NCBI RefSeq assembly: GCF_008271465.1
Contig: NZ_VMDU01000009.1
Span: 37,431 to 101,430 of the forward strand
Direction of reading: 5' to 3'
From: Tabrizicola flagellatus
GTDB taxonomy: Bacteria; Pseudomonadota; Alphaproteobacteria; Rhodobacterales; Rhodobacteraceae
Length of the DNA: 64,000 bases
Shown: positions 53,564-61,413 of the stretch, piece by piece
Layout of the letters: each line of letters begins with the position of its first letter
How positions within the stretch are numbered: the stretch's first letter is position 1
Notes under the pieces: model-generated
The model's input: only the letters and a program-made list of their open reading frames with translations
What the model was told of the DNA's origin: nothing
The model's database searches: none
Translations under genes and position numbers: made by a program

Positions 53564-54615
53564 AGACGATGAAGGGGCCGGCGCTGTTCCTGGCGCAGTT
53601 CGCCGGGGATGCTGCACCGTTCAACTCGTGGGGATCGATCACGAAATGGGCGGCCGACTGCGGCTATGTGGGCGTGCAGGTGCCGTCCTGGGACGGGCGG
53701 CTCTTCGACCTCGACAAGGCGGCGGCGTCGAAGGACTATTGCGACGAGGTCAAGGGCGTCGCGGCCGAGGCGGGGCTGGAGGTGACCGAGCTTTCCACCC
53801 ATCTCCAGGGCCAGCTCGTGGCCGTGCATCCGGCCTACGACACGGCCTTCGACGGCTTTGCCGCGCCCGCCGTGCGCGGCAATCCCAAGGCGCGGGCCGA
53901 ATGGGCCGTCGATCAGGTGAAGAAGGCACTGACCGCGAGCCGCAACCTCGGCCTGACCGCGCATGCCACCTTCTCGGGCGCGCTCGCCTGGCCCTATCTC
54001 TACCCCTGGCCGCAGCGTCCGGCGGGGCTGGTGGAAGAGGCCTTCGACGAGCTTGCCCGGCGCTGGACCCCGATCCTGAACCATGCCGAGGAGATGGGCG
54101 TCGATGTCTGTTACGAGATCCACCCCGGCGAGGACCTGCACGATGGCGTCACCTTCGAGATGTTCCTCGACCGCGTGAAGGGCCACAGGCGCGCCAACAT
54201 GCTCTATGATCCCAGCCACTATGTGCTGCAGCACCTGGACTATCTGGAGCACATCGACATCTACCACGACCGGATCCGCATGTTCCACGTCAAGGATGCC
54301 GAGCTGAACCCGACCGGGCGGCAGGGCGTCTATGGCGGCTTCCAGTCCTGGGTGAACCGCGCGGGCCGCTTCCGGTCCCCGGGCGACGGGCAGGTGGATT
54401 TCGGGGGCATCTTCTCGAAGCTCACGCAATACGGCTATGACGGCTGGGCGGTGGTGGAATGGGAATGCTGCCTCAAGCACCCCGAAGACGGCGCGCGCGA
54501 GGGCGCGGCCTTCGTCGCGGCCCATATCATCCGGGTGACCGAGAAGGCCTTCGACGACTTCGCCGATGCCGGGACCGACCGCGCCGCCAACCGGCGGATG
54601 CTGGGGCTTGACTGA
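53560..54615 (+). CDS. Sugar phosphate isomerase/epimerase-like TIM barrel protein (lacI-side copy)
   Basis: A 351-residue TIM barrel, 100 residues longer than the copy in the transporter operon. Metal-ligand candidates are Glu in VTELSTHLQGQ, Glu and His in CYEIHPGEDLHDG, Asp and His in YDPSHYVLQHLD, His in RMFHVKDAEL, and Glu in AVVEWECCLKHPE. The pattern HVKDAELNPTGRQGVYGG is recurrent in proteins next to Gfo/Idh/MocA dehydrogenases. The reaction is unknown; sugar isomerase, keto-glycoside lyase or hydratase are all possible. The next gene is the second oxidoreductase, 77 bp on. Confidence 0.88.
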   Translation: MKTMKGPALFLAQFAGDAAPFNSWGSITKWAADCGYVGVQVPSWDGRLFDLDKAAASKDYCDEVKGVAAEAGLEVTELSTHLQGQLVAVHPAYDTAFDGFAAPAVRGNPKARAEWAVDQVKKALTASRNLGLTAHATFSGALAWPYLYPWPQRPAGLVEEAFDELARRWTPILNHAEEMGVDVCYEIHPGEDLHDGVTFEMFLDRVKGHRRANMLYDPSHYVLQHLDYLEHIDIYHDRIRMFHVKDAELNPTGRQGVYGGFQSWVNRAGRFRSPGDGQVDFGGIFSKLTQYGYDGWAVVEWECCLKHPEDGAREGAAFVAAHIIRVTEKAFDDFADAGTDRAANRRMLGLD

Positions 54616-54620
54616 CAGGG

Positions 54621-54675
54621 CGGACCGGGGGGCCAGCCCCCCGGACCCCCCGGGATATTTCTGGACAGATGAAAG
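54621..54675. repeat. Extragenic hairpin element, variant copy 3, inside the lacI-side operon
   Basis: CCGGGGGG (54625-54632) and CCCCCCGG (54637-54644) make a hairpin, followed by GGACCCCC and GGGATATTTCTGGACAGATG. The AAATACTC block is altered to AAATATCC here (minus strand). It lies between two genes on the same strand, so it may attenuate the downstream oxidoreductase gene. Confidence 0.55.
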
Positions 54676-54692
54676 ACGAGACGAGGTAAGCC

Positions 54693-55853
54693 ATGCCCAT
54701 CGACGCCGCCCATACCGCCCGCCCCGAACGCCTGCGCCTTGGCATGGTGGGCGGGGGACGTGACGCCTTCATCGGCGCGGTCCACCGCATCGCCGCGCGG
54801 ATCGACGACCAGTACGAGCTGGTCGCCGGTGCCTTTTCCTCGAACCCCGAGAAGGCCCTGGCCTCGGCCGCCGACCTGGGCGTGCCGCGCGCCTATACGA
54901 GCTTTGCCGAGATGGCGGCCAAGGAGGCGCGGCGCAAGGACGGGATCGACGCGGTGGCCATCGTGACGCCGAACCACATGCATGCGCCCGTGGCGATGCA
55001 GTTCCTGAAGCGCGGGATCCACGTCATCTGCGACAAGCCGCTGACCGCGACGCTGGCCGAGGCGAAGAAGCTGGCCAGGGCGGCCGAGGCCTCGGGCGTG
55101 ATCTTTGCGCTGACCCACAACTACACCGGCTATCCGATGATCCGGCAGGCGAAGGCGATGATCGCCGCCGGAGAGCTGGGCGAGTTGAGGCTCGTCAACG
55201 TGGAATATGTCCAGGACTGGCTGACGGAACCCGTGGACAACAAGCAGGCCGACTGGCGCACCGATCCCGCGCGGTCCGGCGCGGGCGGATCGACCGGCGA
55301 CATCGGCACCCATGCCTTCAACCTGGCGAACTTCGTCACCGGCCTGACGCTCGACAGCCTTGCCGCCGACCTGACCGCCTTTGTCCCCGGCCGCCGGGTG
55401 GACGACAACGGCCATGTGCTGCTGCGCTACAAGGGGGGCGCGAAGGGCATGCTCTGGTGCAGCCAGGTCGCGCCGGGCAACGAGAACGGGCTGCGCCTGC
55501 GGGTCTATGGCACCAAGGGCGGGCTCGAATGGGCGCAGGAGGATCCGAACTACCTCTGGTTCACCCCCTTCGGGCAGCCCAAGCGCCTGATCACCCGCGG
55601 CGGCGCCGGATCGGGTCCCGAGGCCGCCCGCGTCACCCGCGTTCCCCCCGGCCACCCGGAGGGCTATCTCGAAGGTTTCGCCAACATCTACACCGAGGCG
55701 GCCCGCGCCATCCGTGCCGCCAAGGCCGGGTCTGCCGTTCCAGAGGGCACCACCTTCCCCGGCCTCAAGGAGGGCCTCGAAGGCGTCGCCTTCGTCGATG
55801 CCTGCGTGCGTTCGTCGGCCAGGAACGGCGCATGGACAGCGTTGAACCTGTAA
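54693..55853 (+). CDS. Gfo/Idh/MocA family oxidoreductase (lacI-side copy)
   Basis: A 386-residue NAD(P)-dependent dehydrogenase: GMVGGGRDAFIGAVHRIAAR in the Rossmann start, CDKPLTATLAEAKKLA as the EKP-like motif (Asp for Glu), and GSTGDIGTHAFNLANFVTG with the catalytic Asp/His pair. It differs clearly from the copy at 43671, so it is unlikely to be a recent duplicate. A GAGGT site precedes the ATG. It is the last gene of the lacI-side transcript and is followed by a hairpin. Confidence 0.92.
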   Translation: MPIDAAHTARPERLRLGMVGGGRDAFIGAVHRIAARIDDQYELVAGAFSSNPEKALASAADLGVPRAYTSFAEMAAKEARRKDGIDAVAIVTPNHMHAPVAMQFLKRGIHVICDKPLTATLAEAKKLARAAEASGVIFALTHNYTGYPMIRQAKAMIAAGELGELRLVNVEYVQDWLTEPVDNKQADWRTDPARSGAGGSTGDIGTHAFNLANFVTGLTLDSLAADLTAFVPGRRVDDNGHVLLRYKGGAKGMLWCSQVAPGNENGLRLRVYGTKGGLEWAQEDPNYLWFTPFGQPKRLITRGGAGSGPEAARVTRVPPGHPEGYLEGFANIYTEAARAIRAAKAGSAVPEGTTFPGLKEGLEGVAFVDACVRSSARNGAWTALNL

Positions 55854-55867
55854 CGAACCGATCCCGA

Positions 55868-55921
55868 TTGCTCTTTTGAGAAATACTCAACGGGTGGTCC
55901 GGAGGGTGTGAAACCCTCCGG
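55868..55921. repeat. Extragenic hairpin plus AAATACTC element, copy 4
   Basis: TTGCTCTTTT then AAATACTC (55881-55888), followed by CCGGAGGGT (55899-55907) / ACCCTCCGG (55913-55921) with a five-base loop. It lies between convergent genes and probably terminates both transcripts. Confidence 0.7.
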
Positions 55922-55987
55922 GGTCACGGCAGGGCAAAAGGGGTGAACGCCTGGCGCGATCGCCGGCGGGACGATCCGCCCATCCTA

Positions 55988-56857
55988 CTACCTCCGCAAC
56001 CGCTCCCGCTCGCGCTGCAGCCACAGCACCGTCAGAAGCAGCGGGGCGTTGCCGATCTCGCCTGCCGCCATCACCTCGACCAGCCGGTCGTAGGACAGAA
56101 GGTGCCCCTTGATGTCCTCGGCCTCGTCGGGCGACCCGAAGACACCGGCCACCCCGTCCGGCAGGTCGCAGAGCGCGACGTAGGAATAGAGATATTCCGC
56201 CACCGCCCCCGGTGTCGGATAGTATTCCGCCACCTTCTCCAGCGCGCCCAGCACCAGCCCCGCCTCTTCCACCGCCTCGCGCCGCGCCGCCTCTTCCGGC
56301 GTCTCGCCCGGGTCGATCCGGCCGGCGATGGCCTCCAGCTGCCAGGGCAAGGGGTCGCCGCGACCGTAGGGTCCCATGCGGAACTGTTCGACGAGGAGCA
56401 CGCGGTCTCGCCGGGGATCATAGGGCAGCACCGTCACCGCGTCGCCGACGACGAAGACCTCGCGAGTCAACTCCGGACTCAGGCTCCCGTCGAAGCGGCC
56501 ATGGCGAAGCCGGTGGATGTTGATCGCGAAGAACCCGGCATGGGACGGCGTGACCGCCCCAAGCGCGACCTCGCCCGACCCCTGCCGCAGCCCGCGCCCC
56601 GGGGCGGCAGCCGCGCGCACCCGGCTTGCCGCCTCGACCCTCAGACCGGGCAGGCGCCGGGCCATCGCCTCGGCAGGCAGATGGCCGAAGCCCTGTAGCA
56701 CCAGCGCGGCAAGCTCCAGCCCCGCCTCCCCGGCGGGCAGACCATCCTGCCCCAGCACCGCCACGAGATAGGCCACTCGCGCCCCAGTGCCGGCCGGATC
56801 CGCACCCGACACAAGCGCCCGAAGCGCGGGCGGCCAGTCCTGCGGAAACCCGGTCAC
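55988..56857 (-). CDS. NUDIX hydrolase, ADP-ribose pyrophosphatase-like
   Basis: A 289-residue protein. The Nudix box is at about residues 179-201 (GRIDPGETPEEAARREAVEE, then AG), complete with all catalytic Glu residues. Pro at GAVAEYLYSYVALCD after the box fits the ADP-sugar group. The first 100 residues form an additional helical domain (GLELAALVLQGFGHLPAEAM) of unknown function. It starts with GTG one base after the trgA stop. It is the last gene of the photolyase operon, where clearing damaged nucleotides or ADP-ribose would make sense. Confidence 0.88.
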   Translation of the reverse strand: MTGFPQDWPPALRALVSGADPAGTGARVAYLVAVLGQDGLPAGEAGLELAALVLQGFGHLPAEAMARRLPGLRVEAASRVRAAAAPGRGLRQGSGEVALGAVTPSHAGFFAINIHRLRHGRFDGSLSPELTREVFVVGDAVTVLPYDPRRDRVLLVEQFRMGPYGRGDPLPWQLEAIAGRIDPGETPEEAARREAVEEAGLVLGALEKVAEYYPTPGAVAEYLYSYVALCDLPDGVAGVFGSPDEAEDIKGHLLSYDRLVEVMAAGEIGNAPLLLTVLWLQRERERLRR

Positions 56858-56858
56858 A

Positions 56859-57311
56859 TCACTTCCAGCGGCGGCCCGCGTTCTCGGTCAGAAGCCCAGC
56901 CGCAATGCCGCCCACGAGTATCGTGCCGAACACGCCCAGCGACAACAGTCCGTGCGACCGCTGCGCCATCACCTGGAACACGTCCAGGATCGCATCCAGC
57001 GCCCCTTCGTAGCGCATCTTGACCGAATTCATCAGCATCTCGCGCAGGGCCAGCATGAACAGCGCCACCACAGCCAGCACGAACGCGGTCTTGATCCCCG
57101 CGCCCGCCGCCTCGACATAGCCCTTGCCGACCGCGGGCCCCATCACTGCCCAGCCGACGAAAAGCCCGATCACCGCCGCGCCTTCCCGGATCGGCCCCGC
57201 GGCCGAGGCGTCCGGCATGTTCATCGCGTAGTAGTTGGCCATGATCCAGCCCACGACCGCAAAGCAAACCGCAGCCATGAGTTTCGAGGCGGTCGGCAGG
57301 GCTGATGCCAT
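56859..57311 (-). CDS. TrgA family membrane protein
   Basis: A 150-residue protein with about four membrane helices. It matches the TrgA type known from Rhodobacter tellurite resistance: PTASKLMAAVCFAVVGW at the start, GLFVGWAVMGPAVGKGY near residue 50, then KMRYEGALDAILDVFQVM and a final GLLTENAGRRW. The molecular role is not known. It lies 12 bases after cfa, within the photolyase operon. Confidence 0.82.
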   Translation of the reverse strand: MASALPTASKLMAAVCFAVVGWIMANYYAMNMPDASAAGPIREGAAVIGLFVGWAVMGPAVGKGYVEAAGAGIKTAFVLAVVALFMLALREMLMNSVKMRYEGALDAILDVFQVMAQRSHGLLSLGVFGTILVGGIAAGLLTENAGRRWK

Positions 57312-57323
57312 TCAGAGCTGTCC

Positions 57324-58538
57324 TCAGTTCGGACGCGTCACCGTGATCTGCGTCACGTCGCAGTTTCCACCCTGAAAGGCTCCCGCGCAAGAGGCGAGGT
57401 AGAAGTCCCACATCCGCTTGAACCTGTCGTCGAAGCCCAGCTTGCGCACCTCTCCCCAGCGGTCGGCGAAGGTCTCGTGCCAGCGCCGCAGCGTCAGGCT
57501 GTAGCTTTCCCCGAACTCGATGGATCCCTTGACGCGCAGCCCCGCCCGCTCGACCTCGGCACGCAACACCGAGGGCGCCGGCAGCATGCCGCCCGGGAAG
57601 ATGTATTTCTGGATGAAGTCCACGCCCCGACGATACAGGGGCCAGCGCGCGTCGGCGATGGTGATGATCTGCAAGGTGGCATTGCGCCCGGGCTTCAGCC
57701 TTTCGCGCAGGGTGTTGAAATAGACCGGCCAGTATTTCTCGCCCACCGCCTCGAACATCTCTATACTGGCAATCCCGTCATAGCTGCCGCGCTCGTCGCG
57801 ATAGTCCTGCAACCTGATCTCCACCCGGTCGGACAGGCCCGCCTTCGCGATCCGCTCTACTGCATAGTCGTGCTGCGCCTGGCTGATCGTCAGCCCGGTG
57901 ACGCGCAGGCCGCGCTCCTTCGCGGCATATTCGGCAAAGCCGCCCCAGCCGCAGCCGATCTCCAGCACATGGTCGCCCGCGCGCGCGCCCATCTGGTCCA
58001 CCATGCTGGCGTATTTCCGGCGCTGCGCCGTTTCGAGGCTTTCCTGCGGGTTCTCGAAGATCGCCGAGGAATAGGTCATCGTCTCGTCCAGCCAGAGCCG
58101 GTAGAAATCGTTGCCGAGGTCGTAGTGATAGCTGATGTTCTTCCGCGCCTGGCGCTTCGAGTTCGATTGCAGCCAGAACCGCAGCCGCTCCCAGGCGCGC
58201 ACCAGGCCCATGCCCGGAAAGCCGTCGCCGACGATGTTGTTCGCCGGGCGCTGGATCAGGTCGAGGAAGGCCTGCAGGTCGGGCGTCGTCCACCAGCCGT
58301 CGAGGTAGGCGTCGCAGAAGCCCAGGTCCCCCTCGCGCACCAGCCGCGCGAAAAGATCGGGATGCACCACTTGCAGTTCCGCCGCGATGCCCGGCGCGCG
58401 GCCCTCGACGCGAAAGCGCCGCCCGTCCGGAAGCACGAAATCCAGCCGACCCTCGCCCAGCCGCCTGGCCACCTCGAAGGCCGTCGCGAAATATCGCGGC
58501 AGGTCGCGCTGGCCATCGACCGTCGTCAGAACGTCCAT
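57324..58538 (-). CDS. cfa: Cyclopropane-fatty-acyl-phospholipid synthase
   Basis: A 404-residue SAM-dependent enzyme that methylenates unsaturated membrane lipids. The SAM site is VLEIGCGWGGFAEYAA near residue 195, and earlier NISYHYDLGNDFYRLWLDE and TYSSAIFENP are the CFA signature. The ATG at 58538 is two bases after a run of eight G; a GTG four codons earlier would include the run. In Rhodobacter, a cfa gene belongs to the RpoE-controlled singlet oxygen response. Here it is the second gene after photolyase. Confidence 0.93.
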   Translation of the reverse strand: MDVLTTVDGQRDLPRYFATAFEVARRLGEGRLDFVLPDGRRFRVEGRAPGIAAELQVVHPDLFARLVREGDLGFCDAYLDGWWTTPDLQAFLDLIQRPANNIVGDGFPGMGLVRAWERLRFWLQSNSKRQARKNISYHYDLGNDFYRLWLDETMTYSSAIFENPQESLETAQRRKYASMVDQMGARAGDHVLEIGCGWGGFAEYAAKERGLRVTGLTISQAQHDYAVERIAKAGLSDRVEIRLQDYRDERGSYDGIASIEMFEAVGEKYWPVYFNTLRERLKPGRNATLQIITIADARWPLYRRGVDFIQKYIFPGGMLPAPSVLRAEVERAGLRVKGSIEFGESYSLTLRRWHETFADRWGEVRKLGFDDRFKRMWDFYLASCAGAFQGGNCDVTQITVTRPN

Positions 58539-58592
58539 GTCCCCCCCCACAGGGCTTTTCCGTCACCACTTTCGCCAAAGCCGCGGCCTTGC

Positions 58593-60005
58593 TCAAGCAT
58601 TTCGTGCCCCATATGCCGCAAGGGCACGCGCGCGGCCCTCGGCAAGGTCCACCACCGGCGCCGGATAGAGCTGGTCGGGCCGCAGCTGCCAGGACCGCGG
58701 AACCGCCTCGAAATAGGCCAGCGCCTCGGCCCCGGGCGCGCGCGACATCTCGGCCAGGAACCGGCGGCGATAGCTGCCGTCGGGGTCGAACTTCTCGGCC
58801 TGCCCCGCCGGGTTGAACACCCGGAAATAGGGCGCGGCATCGGGACCGGATCCCGCAACCCATTGCCATCCCATCGCATTCGCCGCAGGGTCCCAGTCGG
58901 TCAGGCAGTCGGCGAACCAGTCCAGCCCGACCTTCCAGTGCGTCAGGAGATGCTTGGTGAGATAACTTGCCACCACCATCCGCACCCGGTTGTGCATCGA
59001 GCCGGTGACATACATCTCGCGCATCCCCGCATCGACGAAGGGCTCGCCCGTCATGCCGCGCCGCCAGCGTTCGGCCTCCGGGTTGTCGCCGCGCCAGGGG
59101 AAGGCGTCCCAGTCCGGCTTCCAGTTCGACGTGGTGATCTGCGGCGAATGGTGCATCAGGTGATAGCTGAACTCGCGCCAGGCCAGCTCGCGCAGGAAAC
59201 TCTCCGCGCCCCCCGCCCCCTCCTCGCGCCGGCGCAGCGCCGCGTGCCAGACCTCGCGGATGCCGATCTCGCCGTAGGTCAGGTTCTCCGACAGCCGCGA
59301 CGTGCCCGCCTCCCCCGGCAGATCGCGCCTCTCTCCGTAGCTTGCGACCGGTCCGTCCAGGAAGGCCGCAAGCTTCGCCCGCGCCGCGGCCTCGCCCACC
59401 GCCTGATAGCGGGCGACGACCCCTGCCCCCCGGTTCATCGCCGCGCCCAGCCGCCAATCCTCCAGCCGGTCCGAGCCGGGCCGGACCGCGACGCCCCGCA
59501 ACGCCTTCGGAGCCGCCGCCGGCTCCGCCACCGGCAGCCCGCGCATCGCCTTCCAGTAGGGCGTGAACACCCGGTAGAACCCGCCCTGCCCGGTCTCGAT
59601 CTCCCAGGGCTCGTGCAGAAGATGCCCCGCGAAACTGCGCGCCTCCAGACCCGCGCCCTTCAGCGCCGCCTTGACCCCGGTGTCCCGCGCCACGCTCGCC
59701 GGATCGTATAGCCGCGACCACCAGACCCCGCCCGCCCCCACGTCCGCGACCAGCCCGCGCAAGACCTCCAGCGCCGGCCCGCGCCGCAGCACCAGCCGCG
59801 CGCCCAGCCCCTCCAGCGCCCGGCCGAAGGCTTCCACCGCCAGCCCGAGCCGCCACTTCGGCGCCGCGCCAAGAGCCTCGGTCTCCGGGTCCAGGATGAA
59901 CATGGGCAGGAGAGGCCGCCCCGTCGCCGCCGCCGCCGCCAGCATCGGCTGGTCCGCCAGCCGCAGGTCGCGACGGAACCACAGGATCAACGGTGCTTCT
60001 GACAT
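58593..60005 (-). CDS. phr: Deoxyribodipyrimidine photolyase
   Basis: A 470-residue FAD photolyase/cryptochrome. The N-terminal antenna domain starts LILWFRRDLRLADQPML. The FAD-binding helical domain contains SFLRELAWREFSYHLMHHSP, PFVDAGMREMYVTGSMHNRVRM and TDWDPAANAMGWQWVAGSG (shown in part). The conserved Asn and Trp residues for lesion and flavin contact are present. It would repair UV-induced pyrimidine dimers using blue light. It is the first gene of the phr-cfa-trgA-nudix operon, behind an ECF-type promoter. Confidence 0.92.
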   Translation of the reverse strand: MSEAPLILWFRRDLRLADQPMLAAAAATGRPLLPMFILDPETEALGAAPKWRLGLAVEAFGRALEGLGARLVLRRGPALEVLRGLVADVGAGGVWWSRLYDPASVARDTGVKAALKGAGLEARSFAGHLLHEPWEIETGQGGFYRVFTPYWKAMRGLPVAEPAAAPKALRGVAVRPGSDRLEDWRLGAAMNRGAGVVARYQAVGEAAARAKLAAFLDGPVASYGERRDLPGEAGTSRLSENLTYGEIGIREVWHAALRRREEGAGGAESFLRELAWREFSYHLMHHSPQITTSNWKPDWDAFPWRGDNPEAERWRRGMTGEPFVDAGMREMYVTGSMHNRVRMVVASYLTKHLLTHWKVGLDWFADCLTDWDPAANAMGWQWVAGSGPDAAPYFRVFNPAGQAEKFDPDGSYRRRFLAEMSRAPGAEALAYFEAVPRSWQLRPDQLYPAPVVDLAEGRARALAAYGARNA

Positions 60006-60028
60006 TCCCCAGCCCTTCTCAACCTGGC

Positions 60029-60056
60029 ATTACGCCGCGACCAGACAGCCGGATCA
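60029..60056 (-). promoter_or_regulatory. RpoE (singlet oxygen sigma factor)-like promoter before photolyase
   Basis: On the minus strand TGATCC (60056 down to 60051) is followed after 18 bases by TAAT (60032 down to 60029), 24 bases before the phr ATG. TGATCC with a TAA-type -10 is what I recall as the consensus for Rhodobacter RpoE promoters, whose known targets include photolyase and cfa genes. The match was made by eye. Confidence 0.6.
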
Positions 60057-60063
60057 CCCTGCA

Positions 60064-60112
60064 TTTGCCCTTTTTGCAAATACTCCCGGGGGTTTGGGGG
60101 TGGCAAACCCCC
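60064..60112. repeat. Extragenic hairpin plus AAATACTC element, copy 5
   Basis: TTTGCCC then AAATACTC (60078-60085), followed by GGGGGTTTG (60088-60096) / CAAACCCCC (60104-60112). It follows the desulfurase-like gene on the minus strand and precedes the photolyase promoter. Confidence 0.7.
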
Positions 60113-60118
60113 AACGCC

Positions 60119-60145
60119 GTCCCTGCGCGCCTGCCGCGCAGGGAC
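60119..60145. terminator. Strong hairpin after the desulfurase-like gene
   Basis: GTCCCTGCGCG (60119-60129) and CGCGCAGGGAC (60135-60145) pair perfectly with a five-base loop. It lies 42 bases beyond the stop of the minus-strand gene at 60187, and together with the next element probably ends that transcript. Confidence 0.55.
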
Positions 60146-60186
60146 AAACGCAAGGGCTTGCGCGCCAGCGCGCCGCAAGATGGGCG

Positions 60187-61413
60187 CTACAACACCCGGT
60201 CCAGCGCCGCGATCAGCCGCACGACCTCCTCCGCGCTGGTGTAATGCACCGCGCTCATCCGCAACACGCCCTTCTCGCGGTCGATGCCCAGCGCCTCCAG
60301 CGGCCGCACGGCGTAGAAATCCCCCGCCCAGCAGGCGATCCCGTCGCGGCCCAGCGCCTCGCTCACCGGCTCGGCCGGCCGGTCCAGCTCCACCGCCACC
60401 GTCGGCGCCCGCCGCGCGGCCTCCCTCGGCCCCAGAAGCCGCACATCGTTCCGCTGGGAAAGGTAGTCCAAGAGCGGCTGGATCACCGCCACCTCCTGCG
60501 CCCGCATCAGGTCGTGCACCCCCCGGTTCCGCGCCGCCGCGTCGCCGGTCACCCCGTGCCGTGCGGCGAGTTCGTCGATGTAATCCGCCATCCCCGCGCA
60601 GGCCGCGACCTGGGCATGGTCCGGACCCGCCGGCGTGTGCCGCTTGTAGAGCGTGCCGTGATTGAAGAAATGCGCCTGCCCCGGCAGCTCGAACCCGAAG
60701 GCCTCGCGGATCACCATGATCCCCTGGTGCGGCCCATAGGTCTTGTAGGCCGAGAACAGGTAGACATCGCAGCCCAGCGCCGGGATGTCGGGAAACCCGT
60801 GCGGCGCATAGCTCACCCCGTCCACCACCGTCCGCGCGCCCGCCGCCTTCGCCATCGCGCAGATCGCCGCCACGTCGTTGATCTCGGCGATCACATTGGA
60901 ACAATGCGGAAAGCACACCAGCCGCACCTTGCCGTCCGCCAGCAACGCCGCCAGCGCCTCGGGGTCCAGCGATCCCGTCGCGGGATCGAGCTTCCACTCC
61001 CGCACCTCGATCCCTTCCTCGGCCAGCCGCCGCCAGACGCCGGAATTGGCCTCGTGGTCCTGGTTCGTCACCACGACGGCCCCCTTGCCGCCCGCCAGCC
61101 ACTTCCGCACCGCCTGCGCCAGGACATAGGTGTTGGCGCTGGTCGAGGGCCCGAACGAGACCTCCTCCCGCCTGACCCCCATCATCGCCGCCAGCCGGTC
61201 GCGCGCCTCGTCCATCTCGGCGCCCCCCGCCTGCGCCCCCGGATAGGGGCCATAGGGCTGCACCTTGCGGTCGCGGTAGAACCGGGTCAGCCGGTCCACC
61301 ACCTGCACGCAAGGGTAGCTGCCCCCCGCGTTCTCGAAGAAGGCATGCGAGGACAGCACCGGCGAGGCGAAGGCCGGGAACTGCGAACGGACGAATTCGA
61401 GATCAAGCGCCAC
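60187..61413 (-). CDS. Cysteine-desulfurase-like class V PLP protein (VC1184-type)
   Basis: A 408-residue fold-type I PLP protein. The PLP lysine is in YLFSAYKTYGPHQG near residue 220, with TVVDGVSYAPHGFPD before it and VVTNQDHEANSGVW near residue 115. The usual catalytic Cys loop of SufS/IscS (GHHCAQP-like) is replaced by ACWAGDFYAVRPLE, so a true desulfurase role is doubtful. The VC1184 subfamily shares this feature. The start is GTG at 61413. It is transcribed alone, between the photolyase operon and the PotD-like gene. The substrate is unknown. Confidence 0.82.
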   Translation of the reverse strand: MALDLEFVRSQFPAFASPVLSSHAFFENAGGSYPCVQVVDRLTRFYRDRKVQPYGPYPGAQAGGAEMDEARDRLAAMMGVRREEVSFGPSTSANTYVLAQAVRKWLAGGKGAVVVTNQDHEANSGVWRRLAEEGIEVREWKLDPATGSLDPEALAALLADGKVRLVCFPHCSNVIAEINDVAAICAMAKAAGARTVVDGVSYAPHGFPDIPALGCDVYLFSAYKTYGPHQGIMVIREAFGFELPGQAHFFNHGTLYKRHTPAGPDHAQVAACAGMADYIDELAARHGVTGDAAARNRGVHDLMRAQEVAVIQPLLDYLSQRNDVRLLGPREAARRAPTVAVELDRPAEPVSEALGRDGIACWAGDFYAVRPLEALGIDREKGVLRMSAVHYTSAEEVVRLIAALDRVL

